Assembly: GCA_034435675.1 (NCBI GenBank)
Contig: DAOTWP010000216.1
Span: forward strand, 1-21,195
Reading direction: 5' to 3'
Source: DAOTWP01 sp034435675
GTDB taxonomy: Bacteria > Chloroflexota > Anaerolineae > Aggregatilineales > Phototrophicaceae
DNA: 21,195 bases
How positions within the stretch are numbered: the stretch's first letter is position 1; every line of letters begins with the position of its first letter. The notes below the pieces were generated by a model. That model was not told the DNA's origin. It saw only the letters and a program-made list of their open reading frames with translations, and searched no databases. Of this stretch, positions 6,619 to 13,499 are shown one piece after another. The position numbers and the translations under genes were made by a program.

Positions 6619-7332
6619 ATGCTCACAAAACGACCTTTTTATCACTTTAACGAGGCGCAGGACGAAACCTGGCGCATTATGTTCGAGCGGCAGTACCCGC
6701 GCGCGGAAAGGCGTGCCTGCAAATTCTGGCGCGCTGGCGTGCAGACGCTGGGGCTGAGCGCCGCACGCATTCCCGATTTTGAACGGCTGAATCCGGTGTT
6801 CAGGGAAGCGACCGGCGGCTGGGACCTGATCAGCACAGATGTGCAGTATTCGGATGGGCAGACGTGGTTTGAACATCTGGTGCGCAAGGAATTCCTGGTT
6901 ACCGAGTACATCCGCGAGCGCGACAGCCTGGACTACACGCCGCTGCCGGACATTTACCATGATGCGTTTGGGCATCTGCCGCTGATGGCGAATCGGGTTT
7001 ATGCCGAACTGGTGCATCGCTATGCACAGTTGATGCTGGCGTGCAGCAAAGAAGACCGCCCGGCGCTGGGCAGCATCTGGTGGTACACAATTGAGTTCGG
7101 CATCATCAAGGAAGACGGCGAGCTGAAGGCATTCGGCGCAGGGCTGATGTCGTCTTACGAGGAACTGGAAGTTGCCTTTGGCGACCGCGTGGAGCGCCTG
7201 CCGTTTGACCCGGCGACGATTGGACCGGTTGCCCCCAGCCCGCATTACATCCACAAGAAGCTGTGGATTCTGGAATCGTTCGCACAGCTTCAGGAGTTTG
7301 TCGAAAGCGAATGCCGCAAGCGCGGGATTTAG
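6619..7332 (+). CDS. phhA: Phenylalanine 4-hydroxylase, short catalytic-domain form
   Basis: The 237-residue protein belongs to the pterin- and iron-dependent aromatic amino acid hydroxylases, which convert phenylalanine to tyrosine using O2 and tetrahydrobiopterin. PDIYHDAFGHLPL gives iron ligands His114 and His119, and WWYTIEFG gives Glu159. The spacings of 5 and 40 residues equal those of His285, His290 and Glu330 in mammalian phenylalanine hydroxylase. AFGAGLMSSYEEL matches another conserved block. There is no N-terminal ACT domain and no C-terminal tetramer helix, and it is shorter than many bacterial versions, so it is probably a constitutive monomer. The start is fixed by AGGAGGT six bases upstream. 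No pterin-4a-carbinolamine dehydratase lies next to it. Its role could be tyrosine supply or phenylalanine breakdown. Confidence 0.92.
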   Translation: MLTKRPFYHFNEAQDETWRIMFERQYPRAERRACKFWRAGVQTLGLSAARIPDFERLNPVFREATGGWDLISTDVQYSDGQTWFEHLVRKEFLVTEYIRERDSLDYTPLPDIYHDAFGHLPLMANRVYAELVHRYAQLMLACSKEDRPALGSIWWYTIEFGIIKEDGELKAFGAGLMSSYEELEVAFGDRVERLPFDPATIGPVAPSPHYIHKKLWILESFAQLQEFVESECRKRGI

Positions 7333-7344
7333 GCGGTCAGCGGA

Positions 7345-7413
7345 TCAGGGCTGCGGCGGCAGCCACCGCGCGTCGAATTCCTCGCGCGTCATGCCGTAGA
7401 TCAGCGCATCGTG
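7345..7413 (-). pseudogene. 22-codon relic of an acetyltransferase-like C-terminus
   Basis: On the minus strand this reads HDALIYGMTREEFDARW plus LPPQP and a stop (TCA at 7345-7347). It looks like the last strand and tail of GNAT N-acetyltransferases, which often end in hD-(hydrophobic)-YG(L/M)-(x)REE(W/F). It lies just beyond the prmA stop and in the same frame (TGA CCG TTA TGC CAC...), with no start or upstream body. It is either the remnant of a deleted gene or a lost extension of prmA. The identification rests on a short motif only. Confidence 0.4.
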
Positions 7414-7422
7414 GCATAACGG

Positions 7423-8346
7423 TCAGTCATCCTCATACGGGCGGCGCGCTTCGATCACGATCCAGTCGCCCTGCTGGCGGCGTTTGTAGGGCAGCAGTCC
7501 GGTGCTGCGCAGCGCCGCTTCAACCTCGTCTGCCTGAGTGTCAATGATGCCGCTGAACACGGCAAGCCCGCCGGGGCGCACGATCTGCCCCAGCCCCTGC
7601 GCGCACATCTCGATGATGATCTTCGCCAGAATGTTGACGACAATCAGATCAAAGCGCCGGGCAGAGGTGAGCAGGCTTTCGAGGCTGCCCTGCTGCGAGG
7701 TGATGCTGTCGGCAACGCCGTTTTTCTCTGCGTTTTCGCTGGTGACCTGCACTGCCAGCGAGTCGGTATCCAGCGCGTGAACATGCACCGCGCCCAGCTT
7801 GACCGCCGCGATTGCCAGAATGCCGCTGCCCGCGCCCAGGTCGAGCGCGCGAATGCCCGGCTTGACCAGTTCTTCCAGCGCTTCCAGGCAGAGCTGTGTG
7901 GTGGGGTGTGTGCCTGTGCCGAACGCCATGCCGGGGTCGAGCGTGACGACCATTACGCCGTCTTCCGGTTGTAGTTCGACCCATGCCGGGCGGATCAGCA
8001 GGCGCTTGCCGATGCGCACGGGGTGATAATGCACCTTCCATGCTTCTGCCCAGTCCTCGTCGCGCACAATGCTGTAGGCAGGCGCGGGCATGGGGTACAT
8101 CAGGTTCATCAGCCGCAGCGCGTGTTCAAGCTGCGTTTTGGTCTGTTCGGCGTGGTCGTCGTTGAGGAAGTAGGCGCGCACGGTGTAGCCCCCGACCGGC
8201 GGCGGGTCGGTCTCGTCGTACATGTTGGGCATCAGCCCTTCGCGCTGGACGGACACGCCCTGATGCCCGTAGCGCTGCAAAACCTCGGCGATTGCCTCTG
8301 CCGCCTCGCCATCGACAATGCCCAGCGAAACTTCAATCCAATCCAT
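7423..8346 (-). CDS. prmA: Ribosomal protein L11 methyltransferase
   Basis: The 307-residue product is the usual PrmA length. An N-terminal alpha/beta substrate-recognition domain (about 1-90) is followed by DEDWAEAWKVHYHPVRIG, the diagnostic LDPGMAFGTGTHPTT (about 136-150), SAM motif I LDLGAGSGILAIAA (about 168-181) and VVNILAKIII in the motif IV position. PrmA trimethylates lysines and the N-terminus of ribosomal protein L11. The ATG at 8346 has AAGGAG about 9 bases upstream, and a weak TATACT box on the minus strand (8373-8378) may be its own -10. In many bacteria prmA directly follows dnaJ; here a small membrane-protein gene and a repeat island separate them. Confidence 0.95.
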   Translation of the reverse strand: MDWIEVSLGIVDGEAAEAIAEVLQRYGHQGVSVQREGLMPNMYDETDPPPVGGYTVRAYFLNDDHAEQTKTQLEHALRLMNLMYPMPAPAYSIVRDEDWAEAWKVHYHPVRIGKRLLIRPAWVELQPEDGVMVVTLDPGMAFGTGTHPTTQLCLEALEELVKPGIRALDLGAGSGILAIAAVKLGAVHVHALDTDSLAVQVTSENAEKNGVADSITSQQGSLESLLTSARRFDLIVVNILAKIIIEMCAQGLGQIVRPGGLAVFSGIIDTQADEVEAALRSTGLLPYKRRQQGDWIVIEARRPYEDD

Positions 8347-8450
8347 AGTGCTGTTCTCCTTCTGCGCCGTAGAGTATATGCAGCGGCGGGGGTGGTGAAC
8401 AGGGTCACGCGGCGGGTGGGGTACGGCGGCTCAGCGGTGCAGCCCACGCA

Positions 8451-8921
8451 TTAGCCGTAACGCCGGTCTTCTGCTGTGTCATCGTCGTAATAGAACGGCG
8501 CGTCAAGCGGCAGTTCGCCGTCGGCGCTCAGGCGGGTGTTCAGGTCTTCGCGCTTGAGCTTGTCCAGCACGCCGTATTCACGCAGCCTGCGCTCGACTGC
8601 TGTATCCACCAGCGCTTGCAGGCGCAGATCCTGGCTCCCGCGTTGGCGGCGCAGTTCGGCATCAATCGCCTGCTCGGTGCGTTCGTCGTAGAGCATGTTG
8701 ACATAATGCAGCGGCACCGAGGCAAGCGCAATCAGGGCAACCCCCGCCGCAATCACGTTGGCGGTGTTATCCTGCAGCACCCCGCCGGCTGCCAGCCCCA
8801 GCACCACCACCAGGGCGACGATTGACGCGACGATGTTCATCAGGAAATCGCGGCGGCGCTCAAAACGTTTGGTGATGCGCGCGGTAATGCGTTTCTCGTC
8901 AAAATAGTCGGAATCGGGCAT
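8451..8921 (-). CDS. Small membrane protein with two helices (2TM-domain-like)
   Basis: A 156-residue protein of unknown function. The basic, charged N-terminus (KRITARITKRFERRRDF) leads into two hydrophobic helices (about 27-49 and 54-74), then a charged, probably helical tail (about 78-130) and an acidic end. The layout recalls 2TM-domain proteins, with both ends predicted in the cytoplasm by the positive-inside rule. It lies 104 bp upstream of prmA on the same strand, so they may be cotranscribed. The ATG at 8921 is preceded by a G-rich but weak ribosome binding site. Confidence 0.75.
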   Translation of the reverse strand: MPDSDYFDEKRITARITKRFERRRDFLMNIVASIVALVVVLGLAAGGVLQDNTANVIAAGVALIALASVPLHYVNMLYDERTEQAIDAELRRQRGSQDLRLQALVDTAVERRLREYGVLDKLKREDLNTRLSADGELPLDAPFYYDDDTAEDRRYG

Positions 8922-9362
8922 GGCGAACCCCCATGAGGCTGTATCTAAAGCACTGTCTGTGATTTACAGGCTATACGCGCCATTACCCTGTGCGGTTGCG
9001 AAGACGGTTTTGAGGGGCAGGCAACACGCCGGAATGACAGAGGAAGGGGCGCGACCCGTTTTCGTGTAAATGATCTGCTCAGGCATTAGTCTTTGATGCA
9101 GGGATAGGATTAGTTTACATACCGGACACGGGGATTGTGCTCTTTAGGAAGATAATCGGCTGCCGGTAGGGCTGAAGTATGCTTCAACCCTACGAAAAAC
9201 GTTTACCGGTCAAATTGTTAACCTGCATGATCCCCTTGTTCAGCCGGAACGCTCATCTTGTTAGATTACTACGTACAACCACAGAAATCTCGCGGGATTG
9301 TTTTCCATAGGGGGCGGGTCTCAGACTCGCCCCTTCATCCGACATTTTCAATTTGCCTGTAC
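8922..9362. other. 441-bp non-coding repeat island between dnaJ and the small membrane-protein gene
   Basis: From 8922 to 9121 no gene, RNA or convincing terminator is seen. From 9122 the gap is almost entirely repeat: family A copy 2 (9122-9247), 21 bases, then family B copy 2 (9269-9366), which runs into the last codons of dnaJ. No coding frame is supported. Confidence 0.75.
9122..9247 (-). repeat. Dispersed MITE-like repeat, family A, copy 2 (better preserved)
   Basis: This is the inverted counterpart of 2464-2571. The left end CCGGACACGGGGATTGTGC (9122-9140) and the right end GCATGATCCCCTTGTTCAG followed by CCGG (9225-9247) form an imperfect terminal inverted repeat: CCGG, spacer, ACAAGGGGAT, ATGC. 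The centre is GTAGGGCTGAAGTA/TGCTTCAACCCTAC (9166-9193), an imperfect 28-bp palindrome. No ORF and no clear target-site duplication were seen. Confidence 0.8.
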
Positions 9363-9366
9363 TTAG
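9269..9366 (+). repeat. Dispersed MITE-like repeat, family B, copy 2
   Basis: A 98-bp near-copy of 6487-6583. It begins CTACGTAC and ends GTACTTAG, a terminal inverted repeat of about 8 bp with one mismatch. The central hairpin GGGGCGGGTCT (9311-9321) / AGACTCGCCCC (9323-9333) has one mismatch relative to copy 1. Its last bases overlap the dnaJ stop codon, so on the minus strand its hairpin forms about 30 bases after translation of dnaJ ends. Confidence 0.88.
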
Positions 9367-10520
9367 CTGTTATTCTCGCCGGCGAAAAAATCCATCACGC
9401 GGTCAAAAAAACCGCGTCCGCTGCCCTGCGGCTGGATTTCCCCGCCAAATGTCTCGGCAAGCTGCTCGAACAGCAGGCGCTGTTTGTCGCTCAGTTTGGT
9501 TGGCACCTGCACCTGCACATACACAAGCTGGTCGCCCCTGCCGGAATTGCTGCCGTCCGAACGCAGCCGGGGGATACCCTTGCCGCGCAGCCGGAAGACT
9601 TTGCCCGTCTGTGTGCCGGGGGGCACGCTCAATTCGACATCGCCGTCCACAGTCGGAACATTGATTTTGTCGCCCAGCGCCGCCTGTGCCACGTTCAGGC
9701 TGATGTCGAGGATAATGTCGTTGTCCTTGCGCTTGAAGAAAGCGTGCTCCTGCACATGCACCAGCACCAGCAGGCTGCCACTGGGTCCGCCCATCTCGCC
9801 CGCGTCACCTTCGCTGCGCACCTGAATTTGCAGCCCTTCGCGCACACCTGCGGGAATCTGTACATTCAGCACGGCGCGCTTGCGCTGGCGCCCGCTGCCG
9901 CTGCACGTTTTGCAGGGATTGCTGACCACCGTGCCGCGCCCATTGCAGCGCGGGCAGGTGGCAACGCGCACCATTGATCCCAGAAATGTCTGCTGCACCT
10001 GGCGCACTTCGCCCGTGCCCGCACACTGCGTACACGGAATGGGCTGGCTGCCCGGCTCTGCGCCGCTGCCGCTGCATGTTTCGCAGGTTTCGTAGCGGTC
10101 GAACTCAATTTCTTTTTCGACGCCGAAGACCGACTCTTCAAAGCTGATCGTCACCTCAACCTGACGATTGGTGCCCGTGCGTGGACCCGCCCGGCGTCCA
10201 CTGGCACCACCGCCACGTACCCCGCCGAAACCCCGGAAGAACTCCTCGAAGATTTCCTCAAATCCGCTGAAACCACCCTGACCGCTGAAGCCGCCCTGAC
10301 CGGAAACCCCGGCATGCCCAAAACGGTCATAACGCGCCCGTTTGTCATCATCCGACAGAATCTGGTACGCCTCGTTGATTTCCTTGAAGCGTTCCTCGGC
10401 GTCTGGCTCATTGCTGACATCGGGGTGATAGCGCTGTGCCAATTGGCGGAAGGCGCGCTTGATTTCGTTCTTGTCGGCGTTGCGCGCAACGCCCAGAATA
10501 TCGTAGTAGTCTTTAGCCAT
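9363..10520 (-). CDS. dnaJ: Chaperone DnaJ (Hsp40, type I)
   Basis: The 385-residue protein has the full type I layout. The J domain (1-70) carries His-Pro-Asp at 32-34. A Gly/Phe linker follows with the doubled unit GQGGFS and a Gly-rich stretch. The cysteine-rich zinc domain (about 140-205) has CETCSGSG, CTQCAGTG, CPRCNGRG and CKTCSGSG, and the C-terminal client-binding domains and dimer tail ...FFDRVMDFFAGENNS complete it. It stimulates DnaK ATPase activity and delivers unfolded clients. The ATG at 10520 has almost no Shine-Dalgarno sequence (AAACAAACCCCT precedes it). It has its own extended -10 promoter (10560-10568). The stop TAA seems to come from the end of repeat B2. Confidence 0.97.
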   Translation of the reverse strand: MAKDYYDILGVARNADKNEIKRAFRQLAQRYHPDVSNEPDAEERFKEINEAYQILSDDDKRARYDRFGHAGVSGQGGFSGQGGFSGFEEIFEEFFRGFGGVRGGGASGRRAGPRTGTNRQVEVTISFEESVFGVEKEIEFDRYETCETCSGSGAEPGSQPIPCTQCAGTGEVRQVQQTFLGSMVRVATCPRCNGRGTVVSNPCKTCSGSGRQRKRAVLNVQIPAGVREGLQIQVRSEGDAGEMGGPSGSLLVLVHVQEHAFFKRKDNDIILDISLNVAQAALGDKINVPTVDGDVELSVPPGTQTGKVFRLRGKGIPRLRSDGSNSGRGDQLVYVQVQVPTKLSDKQRLLFEQLAETFGGEIQPQGSGRGFFDRVMDFFAGENNS

Positions 10521-10559
10521 AGGGGTTTGTTTGCGCGTACTCTCTGTCTGCTTGTCTCA

Positions 10560-10568
10560 ATTATATCA
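10560..10568 (-). promoter_or_regulatory. Extended -10 promoter of dnaJ
   Basis: The minus strand reads TGATATAAT: a perfect TATAAT with the TGn extension. Transcription would start near 10553, giving a leader of about 33 bases. No good -35 is visible, which is normal for extended -10 promoters. Confidence 0.6.
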
Positions 10569-10666
10569 GCATCCCGCGCGGTACAGATGCAGGGAATCTC
10601 GCGGATGGCGGCGAACCAACGTTTACAAACAGGGACGCAGAAACCCCGCGCCCCTGGCGTTGTGCA

Positions 10667-10684
10667 GTCAGGCATGCGCCTGAC
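10667..10684 (-). terminator. Hairpin just after the dnaK stop
   Basis: GTCAGGC and GCCTGAC form a 7-bp stem with a 4-base loop, beginning 2 bases after the dnaK stop. No T-run follows on the minus strand, so it would at most attenuate or stabilise the transcript between dnaK and dnaJ. Confidence 0.35.
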
Positions 10685-10686
10685 GG

Positions 10687-12588
10687 TTATGCTTCGGTGA
10701 ATTCCGCGTCGACCACATCTTCATCGGGGCGGCTGCCGGCTGCCTGCCCGCCGGAGCCTGCGCCCGCGGCGTCCGGTGCGCCCGCATCCTGATACATGCT
10801 GCCGCCGAGCGTCTGAATGTGCTGGTTGAGCGCCTCGGTAGCCGCTTTGATCGTGTCAGTGTCATCGCCTTCGGCGGCTTTACGCACTGCCGCGATCAAT
10901 TCGTGGGTCTTGTCCTTCGCTTCCTGCGGGAAGCGCTCGCCATAATCGCGCAGCAGTTTTTCTGCGGTGAAGATCGCGCCGTCAGCATGGTTTTTGACTT
11001 CGGCAACCTCGCGGCGGCGTGCGGCTTCGGCGGCGTGCTGTTCGGCTTCCTTGACCATGCGGTCAATTTCGTTGTCGTTCAAGCCGCTGCTGGCGGTGAT
11101 CGTAATGCGCTGCTGGCGTCCGGTAGCCTTGTCCTGCGCGCTCACGTTGAGGATACCGTTGGCGTCAATGTCGAAGGTCACTTCAATCTGCGGGATTCCG
11201 CGCGGGGAAGGCGGAATGCCGTCCAGAATAAACTTGCCGAGCGATTTGTTATCTGCCGCCATTGGGCGTTCGCCCTGCACGACATGAATTTCAACCTGTG
11301 TCTGGTTGTCCGCCGCGGTCGAATACACCTGACTCTTCTTGGTGGGGATAGTCGTGTTGCGCTGGATCATCGCGGTTGCCACACCGCCGAGCGTTTCGAC
11401 GCCGAGGGTCAGCGGGGTCACGTCCAGCAGCAGAATGTCTTTAACATCGCCTGCCAGCACGCCGCCCTGAATCGCCGCGCCAAGCGCCACAACTTCATCC
11501 GGGTTGACACCTTTCATCGGCGCTTTGCCGAAGAACTTCTCGACTGCCGACTGCACGGCGGGCATCCGGGTCATGCCGCCCACGAGGATAATCGTGTTAA
11601 TCTGGCTGGCATCCAGCCCGGCGTCCTTCAGCGCGGAGCGGCAGGGGTCAATTGAACGCTGCACCAGATGGTCAACCATGCTTTCCAGCTTGGCGCGGGT
11701 CAGTGTGACGTTCAGGTGTTTGGGTCCGCTGGCATCAGCGGTGATAAACGGCAGGTTGATTTCGGTGCTGAGCGTGCTGGACAGCTCGATTTTCGCCTTT
11801 TCCGCCGCTTCTTTCAGGCGCTGCAATGCCTGGCGATCTGCGCGCAGGTCAATGCCCTGTTCCTTCTTGAATTCGTCCGCCAGCCAGTCAATGATGGCTT
11901 CGTCGAAGTTGTCACCGCCCAGGTAGGTGTCGCCGTTGGTGCTTTTGACCTCGAACACGCCGTCGCCCACTTCGAGAATCGAAATGTCAAACGTCCCGCC
12001 GCCAAGGTCATATACGGCGATGATTTCGTTCTTGTGCTCGCCCAGCCCGTAAGCCAGACTAGAGGCGGTCGGTTCGTTAATGATGCGCAGCACTTCCAGC
12101 CCGGCAATTTTCCCCGCGTCTTTGGTGGCATTGCGCTGGGCATCGTTGAAATATGCCGGGACGGTAATCACCGCGCGGTCAACAGGTTCGCCCAGATACG
12201 CCTCGGCATCCTGCTTGATCTTTTGCAGGATCATCGCCGAGATTTCCGGCGGGCTGTATTCTTTGCCACCCATCACCACGCGCACGTCACCGTTAGGAGC
12301 GGCAGCGACCTTGTAGGGCACCCGTTTGGTGGTTTCCTGTACCTGGCGGTCACTGTACTTGCGCCCCATAAAGCGCTTGACTGAAAAGACCGTGTTTTCC
12401 GGGTTGACCACTGCCTGATTGCGCGCGACCTTGCCGACCACCCGTTCATTGCTTTTGGGGTTATACGCCACGACAGAAGGGATCAGCCGCCCGCCTTCTG
12501 ACGAAGGAATTACGACGGGTTCGCCACCTTCCATCACCGCCACCACAGAATTCGTGGTGCCGAGGTCAATGCCAATAATACGTCCCAT
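10687..12588 (-). CDS. dnaK: Chaperone DnaK (Hsp70)
   Basis: The 633-residue protein is full length for bacterial Hsp70. The nucleotide-binding domain shows GIDLGTTNSVVAVMEGG at the start, the phosphate-2 loop segment DLGGGTFDISILEV and VGGMTRMPAVQ. The linker DILLLDVTPLTLGVETLGG leads into the substrate-binding domain, and a helical lid ends in DEDVVDAEFTEA. It binds exposed hydrophobic peptides in an ATP cycle driven by DnaJ and reset by GrpE. The ATG at 12588 is chosen because the conserved N-terminus MGRIIGIDLGTTNS begins there, with AGGAGC 10 bases upstream; an in-frame open extension to 12699 has no homologous sequence. It lies 119 bp after grpE and 166 bp before dnaJ. No CIRCE element is seen in either gap. 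Confidence 0.98.
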   Translation of the reverse strand: MGRIIGIDLGTTNSVVAVMEGGEPVVIPSSEGGRLIPSVVAYNPKSNERVVGKVARNQAVVNPENTVFSVKRFMGRKYSDRQVQETTKRVPYKVAAAPNGDVRVVMGGKEYSPPEISAMILQKIKQDAEAYLGEPVDRAVITVPAYFNDAQRNATKDAGKIAGLEVLRIINEPTASSLAYGLGEHKNEIIAVYDLGGGTFDISILEVGDGVFEVKSTNGDTYLGGDNFDEAIIDWLADEFKKEQGIDLRADRQALQRLKEAAEKAKIELSSTLSTEINLPFITADASGPKHLNVTLTRAKLESMVDHLVQRSIDPCRSALKDAGLDASQINTIILVGGMTRMPAVQSAVEKFFGKAPMKGVNPDEVVALGAAIQGGVLAGDVKDILLLDVTPLTLGVETLGGVATAMIQRNTTIPTKKSQVYSTAADNQTQVEIHVVQGERPMAADNKSLGKFILDGIPPSPRGIPQIEVTFDIDANGILNVSAQDKATGRQQRITITASSGLNDNEIDRMVKEAEQHAAEAARRREVAEVKNHADGAIFTAEKLLRDYGERFPQEAKDKTHELIAAVRKAAEGDDTDTIKAATEALNQHIQTLGGSMYQDAGAPDAAGAGSGGQAAGSRPDEDVVDAEFTEA

Positions 12589-12707
12589 GGGTTTATAAGC
12601 TCCTGTTGTTGATTGCGTTCTGTTTTGCCTGTGATCAGTCGGAATCCCGGATCGGGCAGTGCCGCAGTTTGAAATGCCCCTGCGCCGCGTACCCCGCAAG
12701 CGCCATC

Positions 12708-13298
12708 TTAATTGGCGATGCGCACGAGTGCCGGTCTCAGAACCCGATCTCCTGCAAGATAACCTTTTTGCAGAGTTACGGTCACTGTGCTGCTTTCAGC
12801 GTTGGGGTGATCGTCCGTCCCAACTGCCTCGTGGCGACTGGGATCAAAAGGCTGCCCGACCGGGTCCAGCGGCTGGATGTTAAATTCGTCGAGCAGCTTA
12901 TGATAGTTGCGCAGAATCAGTTCCACCCCATTCATCCAGGGGTTGCCCTGTAATTCTGCCGGGATGTTATTCAGGGCGCGCTCAAAATCGTCAAAGATTG
13001 GAAAGAAGCGTATGACCGCATCCTGCGCGCCGGTCAGACGACTGTCCGCCAGTTCTTTTTCGGTGCGGCGCTTGTAATTCTGAAAACTGGCACGCTCACG
13101 CTGAAGCTGGTCAATTGCCTGACTCAATTCCGCCTGAAGCCCCTCCAGTGCAGCCGCTGCGCCGGGGGATGGCTCAGTTGTTGTGGTAGTGCCCGCCGCT
13201 TCTGTCACGGTGTTCGGGCTGACAGGTGTGCTGTTTTCGTCCTGGGCAGGGGTTGCTTCTGCCGTGACATTGGCAGTTCCTGGTTCGTGTTCCTTCAC
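12708..13298 (-). CDS. grpE: Nucleotide exchange factor GrpE
   Basis: The 196-residue product has a disordered Thr/Glu/Pro-rich N-terminus (1-50), a long coiled-coil helix (about 52-90) with ERASFQNYKRRTEKE, then the dimer and beta-wing domains with DDFERALNNIP, GVELILRNYHKLLDEF and the hallmark FDPSRHEAVGTDDHP; the end is LRPALVRIAN. GrpE ejects ADP from DnaK. The start is a GTG at 13298 with GGAGG 10 bases upstream. It lies between hrcA and dnaK on the same strand, in the usual order for this chaperone cluster. A TACAAT box on the minus strand near 13399-13404 could give it a promoter, but without a convincing -35. Confidence 0.96.
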   Translation of the reverse strand: MKEHEPGTANVTAEATPAQDENSTPVSPNTVTEAAGTTTTTEPSPGAAAALEGLQAELSQAIDQLQRERASFQNYKRRTEKELADSRLTGAQDAVIRFFPIFDDFERALNNIPAELQGNPWMNGVELILRNYHKLLDEFNIQPLDPVGQPFDPSRHEAVGTDDHPNAESSTVTVTLQKGYLAGDRVLRPALVRIAN

Positions 13299-13499
13299 AG
13301 ATTCAGTGCCTCCAAAAACCGGGCAGGCTGCTGCCGCAAGCGCGCCGGCACGCGCGCTTAACAGCGCCTGTAAATCGCCTTTACGAAGTCAGTTTGTCAT
13401 TGTAGCGGGTGCATCATAGAATCGCGTTAACAAATGCCACGCCTGCATGAATCTTTCGTGATTTCCGGGTGGCGGCAGCGGCGCGCCATCCAGGGGCGT

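Noticed and set aside
7350..7363. Terminator for the phenylalanine hydroxylase gene (GCTGC-GGCG-GCAGC)
   Set aside because: The stem is 5 bp, no T-run follows, and it lies inside the acetyltransferase-like relic.
10819..11655. Long open frame on the plus strand opposite dnaK
   Set aside because: It is an antisense shadow of GC-rich dnaK codons; the dnaK reading frame is full length and conserved throughout.
13421..13455. Third copy of family A (GTTAACAAAT and CCTGCATGA near the hrcA 3' end)
   Set aside because: The two short blocks are in the wrong order and orientation relative to A1 and A2, and nothing else of the element is present.
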